Shown piece by piece: positions 18,167 to 26,992 of a stretch of 64,000 nucleotides of DNA. The stretch comes from Sphingorhabdus sp. (GTDB taxonomy: Bacteria; Pseudomonadota; Alphaproteobacteria; Sphingomonadales; Sphingomonadaceae), in assembly GCA_028279555.1 (NCBI GenBank), contig JANQNO010000010.1, positions 115,171-179,170 of the forward strand. Reading direction: 5' to 3'. The notes below the pieces were generated by a model. It made no database searches. It was not told the DNA's origin and was given only the letters and a program-made list of their open reading frames with translations. Each line of letters begins with the position of its first letter. The stretch's first letter is position 1. Position numbers and translations under genes: made by a program.

Positions 18167-20866
18167 TTACTTGCCGGCTGAAGACTGGGATGCGATCCGC
18201 TTTGCATGGCGGGCCACAACCACACCGACCTCTGCGGTGGGATTGTCACCATCGAGCGATGCTGTCTTGTCAATCGACGGGTCCACGCCGACGATATTTG
18301 CCGAAAGCGGCGCGATGCGCATACCGTAGCTTCCGTAAGGCACGCTTTCGAAGAGGAAATAGCCATCATATTCGCTGCGCGTCGTTTTCACCAGCCGCCC
18401 GGCCTTGTCATAAAGTTCGATATCGACTCCCGACAAAATCTTGCCATCCTCGCGCTTGAGCGTGCCGGCAATCTCGCCGGCAGAGACGAGCGGGAGTTCC
18501 AGAGTGAAGGGCACGCCCGGGCGCGGCGTGATGACCACTCCGCTTGTCGCGGGCTGAATGAAGGGATCGGGCAGCGTCGAACTGTCGATACCGATCAGCA
18601 CCGGTTTGAAGGGCTGCAGATCATCGATCATCGTCTGGCCATTCTCATCGGTCGGAAGGCCCTGGCCCGTGAGGCCGGCCGTCAGCTCGACATCCTTTTC
18701 GACAGGCTCATCCGCCTGGCGAATGCCGTCGCCATTGCGGTCATGCCATACAATCGCCAGCGCCTGCCCCGAAGAAGCAAGCTTTTCCGATGTCACGCGG
18801 ATACCGCCGCGAGGATCGGGGCCCAGGCTGAAAGCAAGGTTCAGTCCAGCCGCAAGCGATCCGTCGCTGCCCGCCTCAATCTGACCGGTCAGCGCGAATT
18901 TGTCGAAACGACGAGTCAGGCCAACGCCGAAGATGCCGCGCGAGCTGGCTGCATCATAGCCCGCCTGTACGCGCCATTCGGTGCTGTCATCGATCCGCTT
19001 CTCAGCCGTTATCCTACTGTTTTGAAAGCCTTTTTCGTCTCCGACAAGGCCGAAGCGGGCTTCGCCCCGCAGGCGAATGCCGCCAAGACGTCCGGACAGG
19101 CGCAGGCCGGCCTCGAGCTGGTCGGGCGGATCGCTGCCGCTGGCGACGGTGCGCGTTCGCCATGTCATCTCGGCCGAGGCTGTGAGCCGGTCGAGATTGA
19201 AAGACAGGCGCGAAGACAGCTCAAGCTGGCTGTCGCCATTGAGGCGCTTCTTGTGCAGCGCTTCGACATGGACGGGGATCTGCCTGGAGCCGACCTTGAA
19301 GCTGTGATCGACACTGAATCCCAGTTGACGGCGCAGATTGAGATCATAGCGTTCGCTTTGATAGCCACCGCCCAGCAAAATGCCCTCGGCGCTGATATTC
19401 GTCGAGCCGATCTGCGCAATAAGCTGGCTTTTCATTGCATATCCGCTCTTCAGATCGCTGGCTGCAGCGACTTCCAGCAATGCAGGGCCCAAGGCGCGGC
19501 GAACCGATCCTTCCAGATAATGGCGGCGGATACCGCGGAAGCGCGAGGTCGAATAGGAAGCAGCCAGCGACGTCCTGGCATTGATCCCGCGCTCGACCCC
19601 GAAGCTCGCGCGCCAGCCAAAATAATCGAGCTGCGTGGGGTTACCGAGATTGACGAGATCGCGGCCGGCATCCTGGACCGCTGCCCAATAATAGGTTTCC
19701 TGGGGCGGAATCGAATCGAAGCCGACCGGAATCCTGCGTACATCGCGGCGCACCTGGCCTTGCGGGCCGTAAAGCACGATTTCGAACCGGTTCTGACCAA
19801 ACAAAAGCGGCACTTCGAGAAATTCATAGCGGCCATTGCCGCTACCCTGCGTATAGCCGATGAGCTGATCATTGCGGTAAAGTTCCGCATCCCAACCTGC
19901 CGGGAGCTCTCCGCGGAAAGTCGTCTGATCGAAATTGTCCGAACGCTCGAGCGGCCGGTTGGTGATGAATGCGCCCCGGCCCGCGGTTGTCTGCACGCCG
20001 AGCGGCGTAGAAATGGTGGAAACATCGCCGAGGGCAAAATGCGTCGCCTTGAGCGGCCCGAGCAGCTGCCCCTTGTGGTCCGTGCGATAGGCCCGCATCC
20101 TGAGCGATTCGGGAGCGCCGCTGCTGTTGGACGAAAGACGGGCATCGAATGACGCGCCTGCGAGCTCGCCGCTGGCAAAAATATCATAACCAAGATCGCT
20201 GTTGCGCCCCACCGTCTTGTCATTCTGTATGCTGGCGGTCGCAACCACATCCACCGAGGGCATCCGGAAGAAACGGTAAGGATCCCTGGCTTGCGGATAA
20301 TTGGACAGATCGATGCGCTGCGCCGAACGAATGCGGCCAGCGCGCTTCTTGCGCTCCTCGGCCAGCTCGAAGGGCAATTTTCGATCCGCACTGACGACCA
20401 GCAACGCGTTGGAAAGATCGGGTTTGAGCTCGACATCGAGCCAACGGCCAAGCGCTTTGACATCGACGCACCAGCCTTCGGGCGTGTCGCGAAGCACAGA
20501 AGCAGTCAGCTTTTCGCTCCTGTTCACGATTTGTACCTGGTTCAACTCGCGATCGAGGGTGAATGTGCGCGCCTCTTCGAACAGCCAGCCAGTTGCGCGG
20601 CGCGACTTCTTGTCGAGCCGGACGGGCAAATCAAACGACATGATGATATCGGCAAAATCGACGCAAACGCCGCTCGGTGTCCGATATCCCCTTACACCAT
20701 CCCCGATCCGGTATTTTTTACTCCGGATATCGAGCAGCAGCATGTCGTCATCGTTGGCTTTCCAGCCACCCGATGCAAAGGCAGGCACCGCCGGAATGTT
20801 CAGCATTCCGGCAGCCAGGGCCAATACGGCCAGCGCCTTGCGCGCTTTATCGTGAAGTCTGGTCAT
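18167..20866 (-). CDS. Atypical usher-like outer membrane protein with C-terminal Ig/carboxypeptidase-regulatory-like domains
   Basis: An 899-residue exported protein (signal peptide ending AVPAFA). After an N-terminal region with two short repeats around TPSGVCVDF and TPEGWCVDV, each with one cysteine, comes a long beta-rich part with alternating strands (about 230-680). A segment like the usher plug/middle domain, FRGELPAGWDAELYRNDQ ... YEFLEVPLLFGQN, follows in it. Near the C-terminus is HDRNGDGIRQADEP, a calcium-loop-like motif, and a carboxypeptidase-regulatory-like fold (GEIAGTLKREDGK). With the chaperone 29 bases upstream and the DUF4402 gene, it most likely secretes and anchors a surface fibre, resembling alternate (CooC/EcpC-like) ushers. 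Direct homology to classical PapC is not obvious. Confidence 0.7.
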   Translation of the reverse strand: MTRLHDKARKALAVLALAAGMLNIPAVPAFASGGWKANDDDMLLLDIRSKKYRIGDGVRGYRTPSGVCVDFADIIMSFDLPVRLDKKSRRATGWLFEEARTFTLDRELNQVQIVNRSEKLTASVLRDTPEGWCVDVKALGRWLDVELKPDLSNALLVVSADRKLPFELAEERKKRAGRIRSAQRIDLSNYPQARDPYRFFRMPSVDVVATASIQNDKTVGRNSDLGYDIFASGELAGASFDARLSSNSSGAPESLRMRAYRTDHKGQLLGPLKATHFALGDVSTISTPLGVQTTAGRGAFITNRPLERSDNFDQTTFRGELPAGWDAELYRNDQLIGYTQGSGNGRYEFLEVPLLFGQNRFEIVLYGPQGQVRRDVRRIPVGFDSIPPQETYYWAAVQDAGRDLVNLGNPTQLDYFGWRASFGVERGINARTSLAASYSTSRFRGIRRHYLEGSVRRALGPALLEVAAASDLKSGYAMKSQLIAQIGSTNISAEGILLGGGYQSERYDLNLRRQLGFSVDHSFKVGSRQIPVHVEALHKKRLNGDSQLELSSRLSFNLDRLTASAEMTWRTRTVASGSDPPDQLEAGLRLSGRLGGIRLRGEARFGLVGDEKGFQNSRITAEKRIDDSTEWRVQAGYDAASSRGIFGVGLTRRFDKFALTGQIEAGSDGSLAAGLNLAFSLGPDPRGGIRVTSEKLASSGQALAIVWHDRNGDGIRQADEPVEKDVELTAGLTGQGLPTDENGQTMIDDLQPFKPVLIGIDSSTLPDPFIQPATSGVVITPRPGVPFTLELPLVSAGEIAGTLKREDGKILSGVDIELYDKAGRLVKTTRSEYDGYFLFESVPYGSYGMRIAPLSANIVGVDPSIDKTASLDGDNPTAEVGVVVARHAKRIASQSSAGK

Positions 20867-20895
20867 GCGGATATCCGCCTACCAACCAGCTCGGA

Positions 20896-21735
20896 TTACT
20901 GTATAACTGTTTGAATTTCAGCGATTTTACTGCCGCCAGCACTGGGTGCTTCATAATATCCGATAATAACCGGACCGCGAATGGCCGCCGCCTGCTGGGG
21001 TGCAAGAGGAATCTTCACCATACGCCTCGCAAGTTCAGGGTAGACCGCAATGCCCTTGGCAACCAGAGTCGGCTCGGCCTCGCCCTGGCGTGTGACCCGG
21101 ATCTCTCCATAAACCGATTTGCTGCCTTCGCGCGCAACATCGAAAGTGAGTACGGGTCCGTTCTCCTCCGTGATCATGCGCGGGTTGCTCAGTGTAGCCG
21201 TGGCGCTCAGCCGCCCCTTGCGGATGATCACCGGAATCGTAACGCCATAGACCGGTATCAGTTGAATGCTGAGGCCGGTTGGCTGTTCGACTGCTGCGGT
21301 TACGGGCTGCGCCTTGGGAATTGCGCGAAACAGCATGTGCGCGCGATATTCTCCGTCCGGAAGATCCTGAACGCCGCGCAGGCCGAGGCGGATGGCCTGC
21401 GGCTGGTTGGGCGGCAGGGTAACCCGGCGCGGCGCATAGCGGATGACGCCAAGCGCGGCATTCTCGCTATCGCTTGCCTCTTCGGCAGGAACATCGACAA
21501 GCTTGCCCACTTCATTCATTCGCCGCAGCTCGAGCGATATGCGATAGGTTGATTCTTCTGCTCCAACATTGTTGAGGATAACCTCGGTCCCGCGGCGGCC
21601 ATCGAAAATGATCCGCGTTGGCGCAACCAGCAGGTCGCCGCCAGCATAGGCAGGCGCAGAAGCTGCGAAAGGCGTGGCCATAATTAGCCCAGCTGCGACA
21701 ATTGTCCTCAAAGGACCGGGAAACCGGTTGGTCAT
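20896..21735 (-). CDS. Fimbrial periplasmic chaperone, PapD-like
   Basis: A 279-residue exported protein with signal peptide ending ASAPAYAGG and a PapD-like first domain: LLVAPTRIIFDGRRGTEVIL, then YRISLELRRM and IRYAPRRVTLPPNQPQAIRL, which holds the strand G1-type donor region. It would hold fibre subunits in the periplasm and deliver them to the usher-like protein encoded next. I start at ATG 21735 because GAGGA lies 5 bases before it; the open frame reaches 21753. The upstream DUF4402 gene is separated by a terminator, so this gene may be expressed by read-through. Confidence 0.88.
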   Translation of the reverse strand: MTNRFPGPLRTIVAAGLIMATPFAASAPAYAGGDLLVAPTRIIFDGRRGTEVILNNVGAEESTYRISLELRRMNEVGKLVDVPAEEASDSENAALGVIRYAPRRVTLPPNQPQAIRLGLRGVQDLPDGEYRAHMLFRAIPKAQPVTAAVEQPTGLSIQLIPVYGVTIPVIIRKGRLSATATLSNPRMITEENGPVLTFDVAREGSKSVYGEIRVTRQGEAEPTLVAKGIAVYPELARRMVKIPLAPQQAAAIRGPVIIGYYEAPSAGGSKIAEIQTVIQ

Positions 21736-21844
21736 GATATTCCTCATCCACATCTAGCAGCGCCAATAAAAGCGCGCTGCATTCCACGCGCAAATTGCTG
21801 CCACAAGATGGTTACCAAGCCGCTAACTTTGACGGGTCACCGGC

Positions 21845-21885
21845 AAAAAAATACCCCCGGCCGAATCGCGCACGGCCAGGGGTAT
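21845..21885 (-). terminator. Rho-independent terminator inside the fibre locus
   Basis: On the minus strand a stem ATACCCC-tGGCC / GGCC-gGGGGTAT (21851-21885) is followed by seven T residues. It lies 38 bases after the DUF4402 stop and about 110 bases before the chaperone start, so it would stop most transcripts after the subunit gene and lower expression of chaperone and usher. Confidence 0.88.
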
Positions 21886-21923
21886 TGGAAGATCGGTCTG
21901 GAGGAGGGCCTCCAGCGAGCTAT

Positions 21924-22418
21924 TTACTGATAGTCAACGTCGACGTTGAAGCTGCCCGAATAGGCACCCGCGGCCTGGTTGGCAGCGACGGTCAGCGAAC
22001 CGCCGAAATACAGCGTGTCCGAACCGGTCGACGTGAAGGAGGTCTGCGAAACGCTGGGCGTCATGCTCATCGTATCGCCGCCAGCGCTGGTCAGCGTAAC
22101 AGCACCGGTAGGCATTGTAACGGCGACAGTCTGTCCGCTTGCAGAGGTAACAACGATGTCACCAGGGTTGCTGCTGCCGACGCAGGTCAGCGTGGCGCAG
22201 GATGCGGTTGCACCCGACGAAGCAGCGATTGAGACGGTGCCGCCCGTTGCATCGGCAGCGATGGTGCCGAAGTCGATGTCGGTTGGCGTGCCAAGCGTAA
22301 CAGCTTCGATAATCTCAGCATCTGCACCAACGGTTTCGGTGGCGGCATGGGCAGCGCCCGATACCATAGCAGCGGCAGCGATTGAGCCAGCTACAGCAAA
22401 TTTGATCTTGTTCAACAT
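21924..22418 (-). CDS. DUF4402 family exported protein, probable fibre subunit
   Basis: A 164-residue exported protein with signal peptide ending GAAHA, then a Gly/Ala/Ser/Thr-rich beta sandwich: EIIEAVTLGTPTDIDFGTI at the start and GAYSGSFNVDVDYQ at the end, as in the DUF4402 family. Two cysteines (SCATLTCVG) could form a disulfide. The alternating C-terminal strand resembles the assembly strand of chaperone-usher pilins. AGGACC precedes the ATG. As first gene with its own terminator it is probably the most abundant product, i.e. the major subunit. Confidence 0.8.
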   Translation of the reverse strand: MLNKIKFAVAGSIAAAAMVSGAAHAATETVGADAEIIEAVTLGTPTDIDFGTIAADATGGTVSIAASSGATASCATLTCVGSSNPGDIVVTSASGQTVAVTMPTGAVTLTSAGGDTMSMTPSVSQTSFTSTGSDTLYFGGSLTVAANQAAGAYSGSFNVDVDYQ

Positions 22419-22664
22419 ATTCTGGTCCTTTGCGACAAAGCAATAATGTAATGAGAATGCCCCACTGCATTCAGACGCTCTTTTGACAGTCGAGTCATAA
22501 GGCTTTGCTGCTTTGCTTGGTTAACAGAATTTAAGCTTTTCGTTAGAGAAATGTCTTTTTTCAGTATGTTAATGTGGTTTGCAGCCCGTCAGGTGAAAAA
22601 AGGCGCATGCGATTTCACGAGAATCTTGGGGAAATCGTCAATTTTTTCGCGGCAAGGAAAAGCC

Positions 22665-23600
22665 CTAGAAACTCTCGCCGGTCAGCCGCTGGCACAGCAT
22701 ATCGAGCTGATCGAGGCTGTTATAGTCGAAGGTGACCGATCCGGCCTTGCCATTTTTACGCGTCGCGATTTTGACGCGAAGGCCCAAAAGATCGGCGAGA
22801 TGGCTTTCAACCGCCTGGATATCCGCATCGCTGCCAGTACCCGAATTGTCTTGCGGCTTGCGTTTTTGCGGCTTTTTGCCCTGCCCATTCTTCACCAGCG
22901 CTTCGGTCGCCCGAACCGATAGACCCTTTTTGATGACGATCGCAGCGAGTTCGACCGCCTCTTCGCTACCCAACAATGCGCGCGCATGGCCCATTGTCAG
23001 CTTTTCCTCAAGGACAAGGTCGCGCAGGGGAAGCGGCAATTCGAGCAGGCGCATCATATTGGCAACATGGCTACGCGATTTGCCGACAATCTTGGCCAGC
23101 GCGGCCTGGCTATGGCCGAATTCGTCGGCCAGCTTTCGATAGGCTTCGCCTTCCTCGATCGGATTGAGATCCTTGCGCTGGATATTTTCCACGAGCGCAA
23201 TTTCCAGCGTTTCTTCATCGCTATATTCGCGAATAATAGCAGGAATTTCATGGAGTTGCGCTTTCTGCGCAGCGCGCCAGCGGCGCTCCCCGGCAACGAT
23301 CTGAAAGCCGCTACCATGCGGGCGCAGCAGCACAGGCTGAACAAGCCCGTGGCGCTTTATGCTGGCCGCAAGCTCGGCAATCGCGGCCTTGTCAAACTGG
23401 CGTCGCGGCTGGCCGGGATTGGGCTTGATATCGGTGATGGCTACCATGCTCGTGCCGCCCGCCACTTCCTCGCCGACATCCGCAGCCTTCCCTTTTGGAA
23501 TTTGAGCTTCCTTGTCCGGCCGTCTGTCGCCAAGCAATGCATCGAGCCCGCGCCCGAGCCCTTTCTTGGTCGCCAGCGGCTTGTTGCCCGCTTTGCTCAT
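22665..23600 (-). CDS. parB: Chromosome partitioning protein ParB
   Basis: A 311-residue CTP-dependent DNA clamp that loads at parS. The N-terminus has the ParA-interacting [11 protein letters not shown], then the CTP-binding region with [12 protein letters not shown], and a helix-turn-helix [20 protein letters not shown] lysine-rich linker precedes the C-terminal dimer domain. Its start overlaps the parA stop by 4 bases. Three parS-like sites lie 1.4-3.4 kb upstream of its start codon, within rsmG, mnmG and the mnmG-mnmE gap. Confidence 0.98.
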   Translation of the reverse strand: MSKAGNKPLATKKGLGRGLDALLGDRRPDKEAQIPKGKAADVGEEVAGGTSMVAITDIKPNPGQPRRQFDKAAIAELAASIKRHGLVQPVLLRPHGSGFQIVAGERRWRAAQKAQLHEIPAIIREYSDEETLEIALVENIQRKDLNPIEEGEAYRKLADEFGHSQAALAKIVGKSRSHVANMMRLLELPLPLRDLVLEEKLTMGHARALLGSEEAVELAAIVIKKGLSVRATEALVKNGQGKKPQKRKPQDNSGTGSDADIQAVESHLADLLGLRVKIATRKNGKAGSVTFDYNSLDQLDMLCQRLTGESF

Positions 23601-24376
23601 GCCGCCATTTCCCGTTCCGGCAGTTTGCCGATCAGCTCGCGTGCCAGCGACATATAGGCTTCCGAACCAGGGCAGCGATGGTCATAAACCAGCGCGGGAA
23701 GGCCGTGGCTTGGTGCCTCCGACAGCCGAACATTGCGCGGAATAACCGTATCGAAAACAAGCGAGCCCAAAACGCCGCGAACATCATCGGCCACCTGCTC
23801 GGTCAGCTTGTTGCGCCGGTCATACATTGTGAGCACCACGCCCTTGATCGAAAGCGAAGGGTTGAACCGCTGCTGTACACGCTCAACTGTTTGTAAAAGC
23901 TGGCTTAATCCTTCCAGCGCAAAAAACTCGCACTGCAGCGGAACGATGACCGAATCGACCGCAACCAGAGCGTTGATGGTCAGCAGCCCGAGCGATGGCG
24001 GGCAATCGATCAGGCAGATATCCCATTCATCCTCGGCATTGTCGAGCGCGCCGGCAAGCCGGTGCGTCCGGTCTTCAAAATCGACCATTTCGACTTCCGC
24101 ACCGGACAAGCTGACAGTCGCGGGAATGACCTCCAGACCGGGAATCTGCGTTGGCGTTGCCGCTACGTTGATGCCGGCTTCACCCAGCAGCAAATCATAA
24201 CTGCTATGCTTGCGGTCGGCTTGTTTGAGGCCAAGCCCGGTCGAGGCATTGCCCTGCGGATCGAGATCGATGAGCAGGCAGCGCCAGCCGCTCGCCGCCA
24301 AGGCTGTGGCGAGGTTGATCGCCGTCGTGGTCTTGCCGACGCCGCCCTTCTGATTTGCAATGGCAATACGGATCAT
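23597..24376 (-). CDS. parA: Chromosome partitioning ATPase ParA
   Basis: A 259-residue Walker-type ATPase that moves ParB-parS complexes over the nucleoid. The deviant Walker A is QKGGVGKTTTAINLATAL near the N-terminus; Walker A' is LIDLDPQGNAST and Walker B is CLIDCPPSLGLL. It overlaps rsmG upstream and parB downstream by 4 bases each, giving a tightly coupled mnmG-rsmG-parA-parB operon. Confidence 0.98.
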   Translation of the reverse strand: MIRIAIANQKGGVGKTTTAINLATALAASGWRCLLIDLDPQGNASTGLGLKQADRKHSSYDLLLGEAGINVAATPTQIPGLEVIPATVSLSGAEVEMVDFEDRTHRLAGALDNAEDEWDICLIDCPPSLGLLTINALVAVDSVIVPLQCEFFALEGLSQLLQTVERVQQRFNPSLSIKGVVLTMYDRRNKLTEQVADDVRGVLGSLVFDTVIPRNVRLSEAPSHGLPALVYDHRCPGSEAYMSLARELIGKLPEREMAA

Positions 24377-25035
24377 CGTCTATCCCGCTTCTGGCTGGAA
24401 TCTTCGAGCAATCGCCCTGTCAAAATTCCGGCTTCGGCATCGGTGAGGCTGGGTTCAAGGCGAAAATCAAGTCGACCGCGCCACTCCTTCTGCCGCTGCA
24501 CTTCGTCCAGTTCCTTAGCTGCATTTCGCCCCTTTGGTAACAGCCAGCAGCTATTTTCTGTGGAAAATCGCGCCGCAAGCTTCAGCAATTTCGGCAGGGG
24601 CGCGAAGGCGCGCGCGCTGATCACGCCATATTTCCGCGTTTCCAGCTTCTCCAGCCGCATACCGGCAACCGACGCATAGCCCTCCAAACCCAGATGATCG
24701 ATAGCGCGGCCTAGATAGTCGATGCGGCGGGCGCGCGATTCGACCAGCGTAACCGGTCCAGCGCCAAGAAGTGCCGCTACAATGCCCGGAAAACCTGCAC
24801 CGCTTCCCAGATCGAGCCATTTGGATTCTTTCATATTCTTGGGCAGATGCAGGAGGAGCTGCGCACTATCCAGAATATGGCGCACCCAGATATGCTCCCT
24901 GGTCGCGGCGGAAATCAGATTCTGTTTCTCGGCCTCGAGCAACAAAAATTTGCGAAACTCTTGCAGGCGGCGCATTGTTTCACGTGAAACACCCAGTTTT
25001 TCCTCGAGCCATCTTTGGGCTTCCTGTTCGGTCAC
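24373..25035 (-). CDS. rsmG: 16S rRNA (guanine527-N7)-methyltransferase
   Basis: A 220-residue SAM-dependent methyltransferase that modifies G527 of 16S rRNA; loss gives low-level streptomycin resistance in other bacteria. The SAM-binding motif I is [19 protein letters not shown], and [18 protein letters not shown] and LLPKGRN are family blocks. It overlaps mnmG and parA by 4 bases each. A perfect parS site (24976-24991) lies inside its first codons. Confidence 0.97.
   Translation of the reverse strand: MTEQEAQRWLEEKLGVSRETMRRLQEFRKFLLLEAEKQNLISAATREHIWVRHILDSAQLLLHLPKNMKESKWLDLGSGAGFPGIVAALLGAGPVTLVESRARRIDYLGRAIDHLGLEGYASVAGMRLEKLETRKYGVISARAFAPLPKLLKLAARFSTENSCWLLPKGRNAAKELDEVQRQKEWRGRLDFRLEPSLTDAEAGILTGRLLEDSSQKRDRR
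24976..24991. promoter_or_regulatory. parS site 1 (inside rsmG)
   Basis: TGTTTCACGTGAAACA, a perfect 16-bp palindrome identical to the canonical parS sequence bound by ParB, located in the 5' part of rsmG. Confidence 0.95.
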
Positions 25036-26915
25036 GCCGCCTCCGCCTGCGCGCCGCGCCGGGCATATACGAGGATGGCGGCAAGCGCAGCAGGCGTGAT
25101 TCCCCGGACGCGCCCCGCTGCTGCCAGCGTCTCCGGACGCGCTTTTTCGAGCCGCTCGACCATTTCATTCGAAAGTCCGGCGACGGATTTATAATCAAAA
25201 GAATCGGGAATGCGAATACGTTCATTGGCCGACAAATCCCTGATTTCCGCAGCCTGCCGTTCCATATAGGGCGCATATCGGCCATCCTGTTCAAGCTCGT
25301 CGATCACCACGCCATCCCATGACAATGTTTCACGTGAGACATGAAGCAATTGGCGCAAAGTCACAGACGGATAGCGCAGCCACTCACCGAGCTTCATCCG
25401 GCCAGCATCGCGTTTGACGTCTATTTCAGCCTTGATCAGCTGGTCAGCCGTGATGCTTTCTTCCATCGCCGTCCTGAGCGCGGTGCGCTGATTCGTTTTT
25501 GCCGCGAAATCGCCTTGCCGCGCTTCGCCCACACAACCTGCATCGATCGCCAGCCCGGTGAGCCGCGTCGCGGCGTTATCCGCCCGCAATCTCAGGCGAT
25601 ATTCGGCGCGCGCGGTGAGCATCCGGTAAGGCTCGGTCACACCCTGCAGCACCAGGTCATCGACCATCACTGCCATATAGCTGCTCGAACGATCGAGCGC
25701 CGGCGCATCCCTCTCCAGAATATGGGATGCTGCACCGATTCCGGCGACAAGCCCCTGCGCCGCCGCCTCTTCATAGCCTGTCGTGCCATTGATCTGGCCC
25801 GCACAATACAGCCCTTCAAAGCCGCGCACGGCGAGCGACCGGTCGAGCGAACGCGGGTCGATATAGTCATATTCCACCGCATAGCCCGGAACGATAATCT
25901 CGCATGCCTCGAGCCCCGCCATGCTGCGTATCATCGCATGCTGAATATCGGTCGGAAGCGAGGTGGAGATGCCGTTGGGATAGACATAATGGCTGTCCAG
26001 CCCCTCCGGTTCGAGAAAGACCTGATGCCCGTCGCGGTCGCCAAAGCGGTGGATCTTGTCCTCGATCGAGGGGCAATAGCGTGGCCCCTCGCCCTGAATG
26101 TCTCCGCCAAATAGCGGCGAGCGATCCAGCCCCGAGCGGATAATGTCATGCGTCCGCTCATTTGTCCGGGTAATCGCGCAGAAAAGCTGAGGGTTCCGGC
26201 GCTCTTTCGACAGCTCCGACATCACCCAATTGCCGTGGTCGGAGGGCTGCTCTTCGAGGGCGGCCCAATCGATGCTCCGCCCGTCAAGCCGCGGCGGGGT
26301 GCCGGTCTTGAGCCGTGCCATAGGCAAATTCGCACCGCGAATCTGCTCCGCCAGCCGATGCGCGGCATTCTCACCGATGCGCCCGCCATCCAGCCGTTCT
26401 TCGCCGCGAAAAAGCTTGCCGCCCAGAAAGGTTCCGGTCGCCAGTATCACCGCGCGCGCCTTGATCTCGCTACCGTCGGCTAGCGAAATCCCGCCGACCT
26501 GCGTCTGGCTCGCATCGGCAAAGAGCAAGGCTGCGGCCTCGCCTTCTATGACCGTCAGATTCCGGGTGCTTGAAAGCTGGTGCTGGATCGACGCGCTGAA
26601 AAGCTGGCGATCCGCCTGCACACGCGGACCGCGCACCGCCGCCCCCTTTGACCGGTTGAGCATCCGATAGTGGATAGCGGCGTCATCCGCCGCGCGCGCG
26701 ATCAGCCCGTCAAAGGCATCCACCTCGCGAACCAGATGCCCCTTGCCGAGCCCGCCGATGGCAGGGTTGCAGGACATCGCACCAATCTTGCCGCGCGCAA
26801 AGCTCACCAGCGCCGCGCGGCAGCCCATCCGTGCAGCCACGGCTGCCGCTTCGGTGCCCGCATGCCCGCCGCCAACGACGATAATGTCAAAGTCTTTTTC
26901 CTGCGCTAGTGCCAT
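25032..26915 (-). CDS. mnmG: tRNA uridine 5-carboxymethylaminomethyl modification enzyme, FAD subunit
   Basis: A 627-residue FAD protein that with MnmE modifies the wobble uridine of several tRNAs. The Rossmann motif is [12 protein letters not shown] near the N-terminus; [19 protein letters not shown] and [26 protein letters not shown] blocks ([18 protein letters not shown]) are present. I use ATG 26915 ([10 protein letters not shown]), 4 codons after a possible GTG at 26927. It is the first gene of the mnmG-rsmG-parA-parB operon and contains parS site 2. Confidence 0.98.
   Translation of the reverse strand: MALAQEKDFDIIVVGGGHAGTEAAAVAARMGCRAALVSFARGKIGAMSCNPAIGGLGKGHLVREVDAFDGLIARAADDAAIHYRMLNRSKGAAVRGPRVQADRQLFSASIQHQLSSTRNLTVIEGEAAALLFADASQTQVGGISLADGSEIKARAVILATGTFLGGKLFRGEERLDGGRIGENAAHRLAEQIRGANLPMARLKTGTPPRLDGRSIDWAALEEQPSDHGNWVMSELSKERRNPQLFCAITRTNERTHDIIRSGLDRSPLFGGDIQGEGPRYCPSIEDKIHRFGDRDGHQVFLEPEGLDSHYVYPNGISTSLPTDIQHAMIRSMAGLEACEIIVPGYAVEYDYIDPRSLDRSLAVRGFEGLYCAGQINGTTGYEEAAAQGLVAGIGAASHILERDAPALDRSSSYMAVMVDDLVLQGVTEPYRMLTARAEYRLRLRADNAATRLTGLAIDAGCVGEARQGDFAAKTNQRTALRTAMEESITADQLIKAEIDVKRDAGRMKLGEWLRYPSVTLRQLLHVSRETLSWDGVVIDELEQDGRYAPYMERQAAEIRDLSANERIRIPDSFDYKSVAGLSNEMVERLEKARPETLAAAGRVRGITPAALAAILVYARRGAQAEAA
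25326..25341. promoter_or_regulatory. parS site 2 (inside mnmG), one mismatch
   Basis: TGTTTCACGTGAGACA differs from the canonical parS by one base in the right arm. It lies in the coding part of mnmG, 350 bp from site 1. Confidence 0.85.
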
Positions 26916-26976
26916 AGCCCGGCGCACATAGCGGCAAGCGCGATTCAGGTCAAAATGATTACAGCGCTAGGATGGT

Positions 26977-26992
26977 TGTTTCACGTGAAACA
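26977..26992. promoter_or_regulatory. parS site 3 (mnmE-mnmG intergenic)
   Basis: TGTTTCACGTGAAACA, perfect palindrome, directly after the mnmE stop codon and upstream of mnmG, where ParB binding could also affect transcription of the mnmG-parB operon. Confidence 0.95.

Noticed and set aside
18206..20152. 648-codon open frame on the plus strand
   Set aside because: It lies antisense to the usher-like gene, which has a signal peptide, domain-like motifs and operon context; the frame is a shadow caused by G+C bias.
22521..22534. Possible CtrA site TTAA...TTAA upstream of the DUF4402 gene
   Set aside because: The spacing between the half-sites is 6 bases, not the 7 of the CtrA consensus.
22551..22922. 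123-codon plus-strand frame running from the DUF4402 upstream region into parB
   Set aside because: Most of it is antisense to parB and the start region is AT-rich non-coding; no family pattern and no convincing ribosome site.
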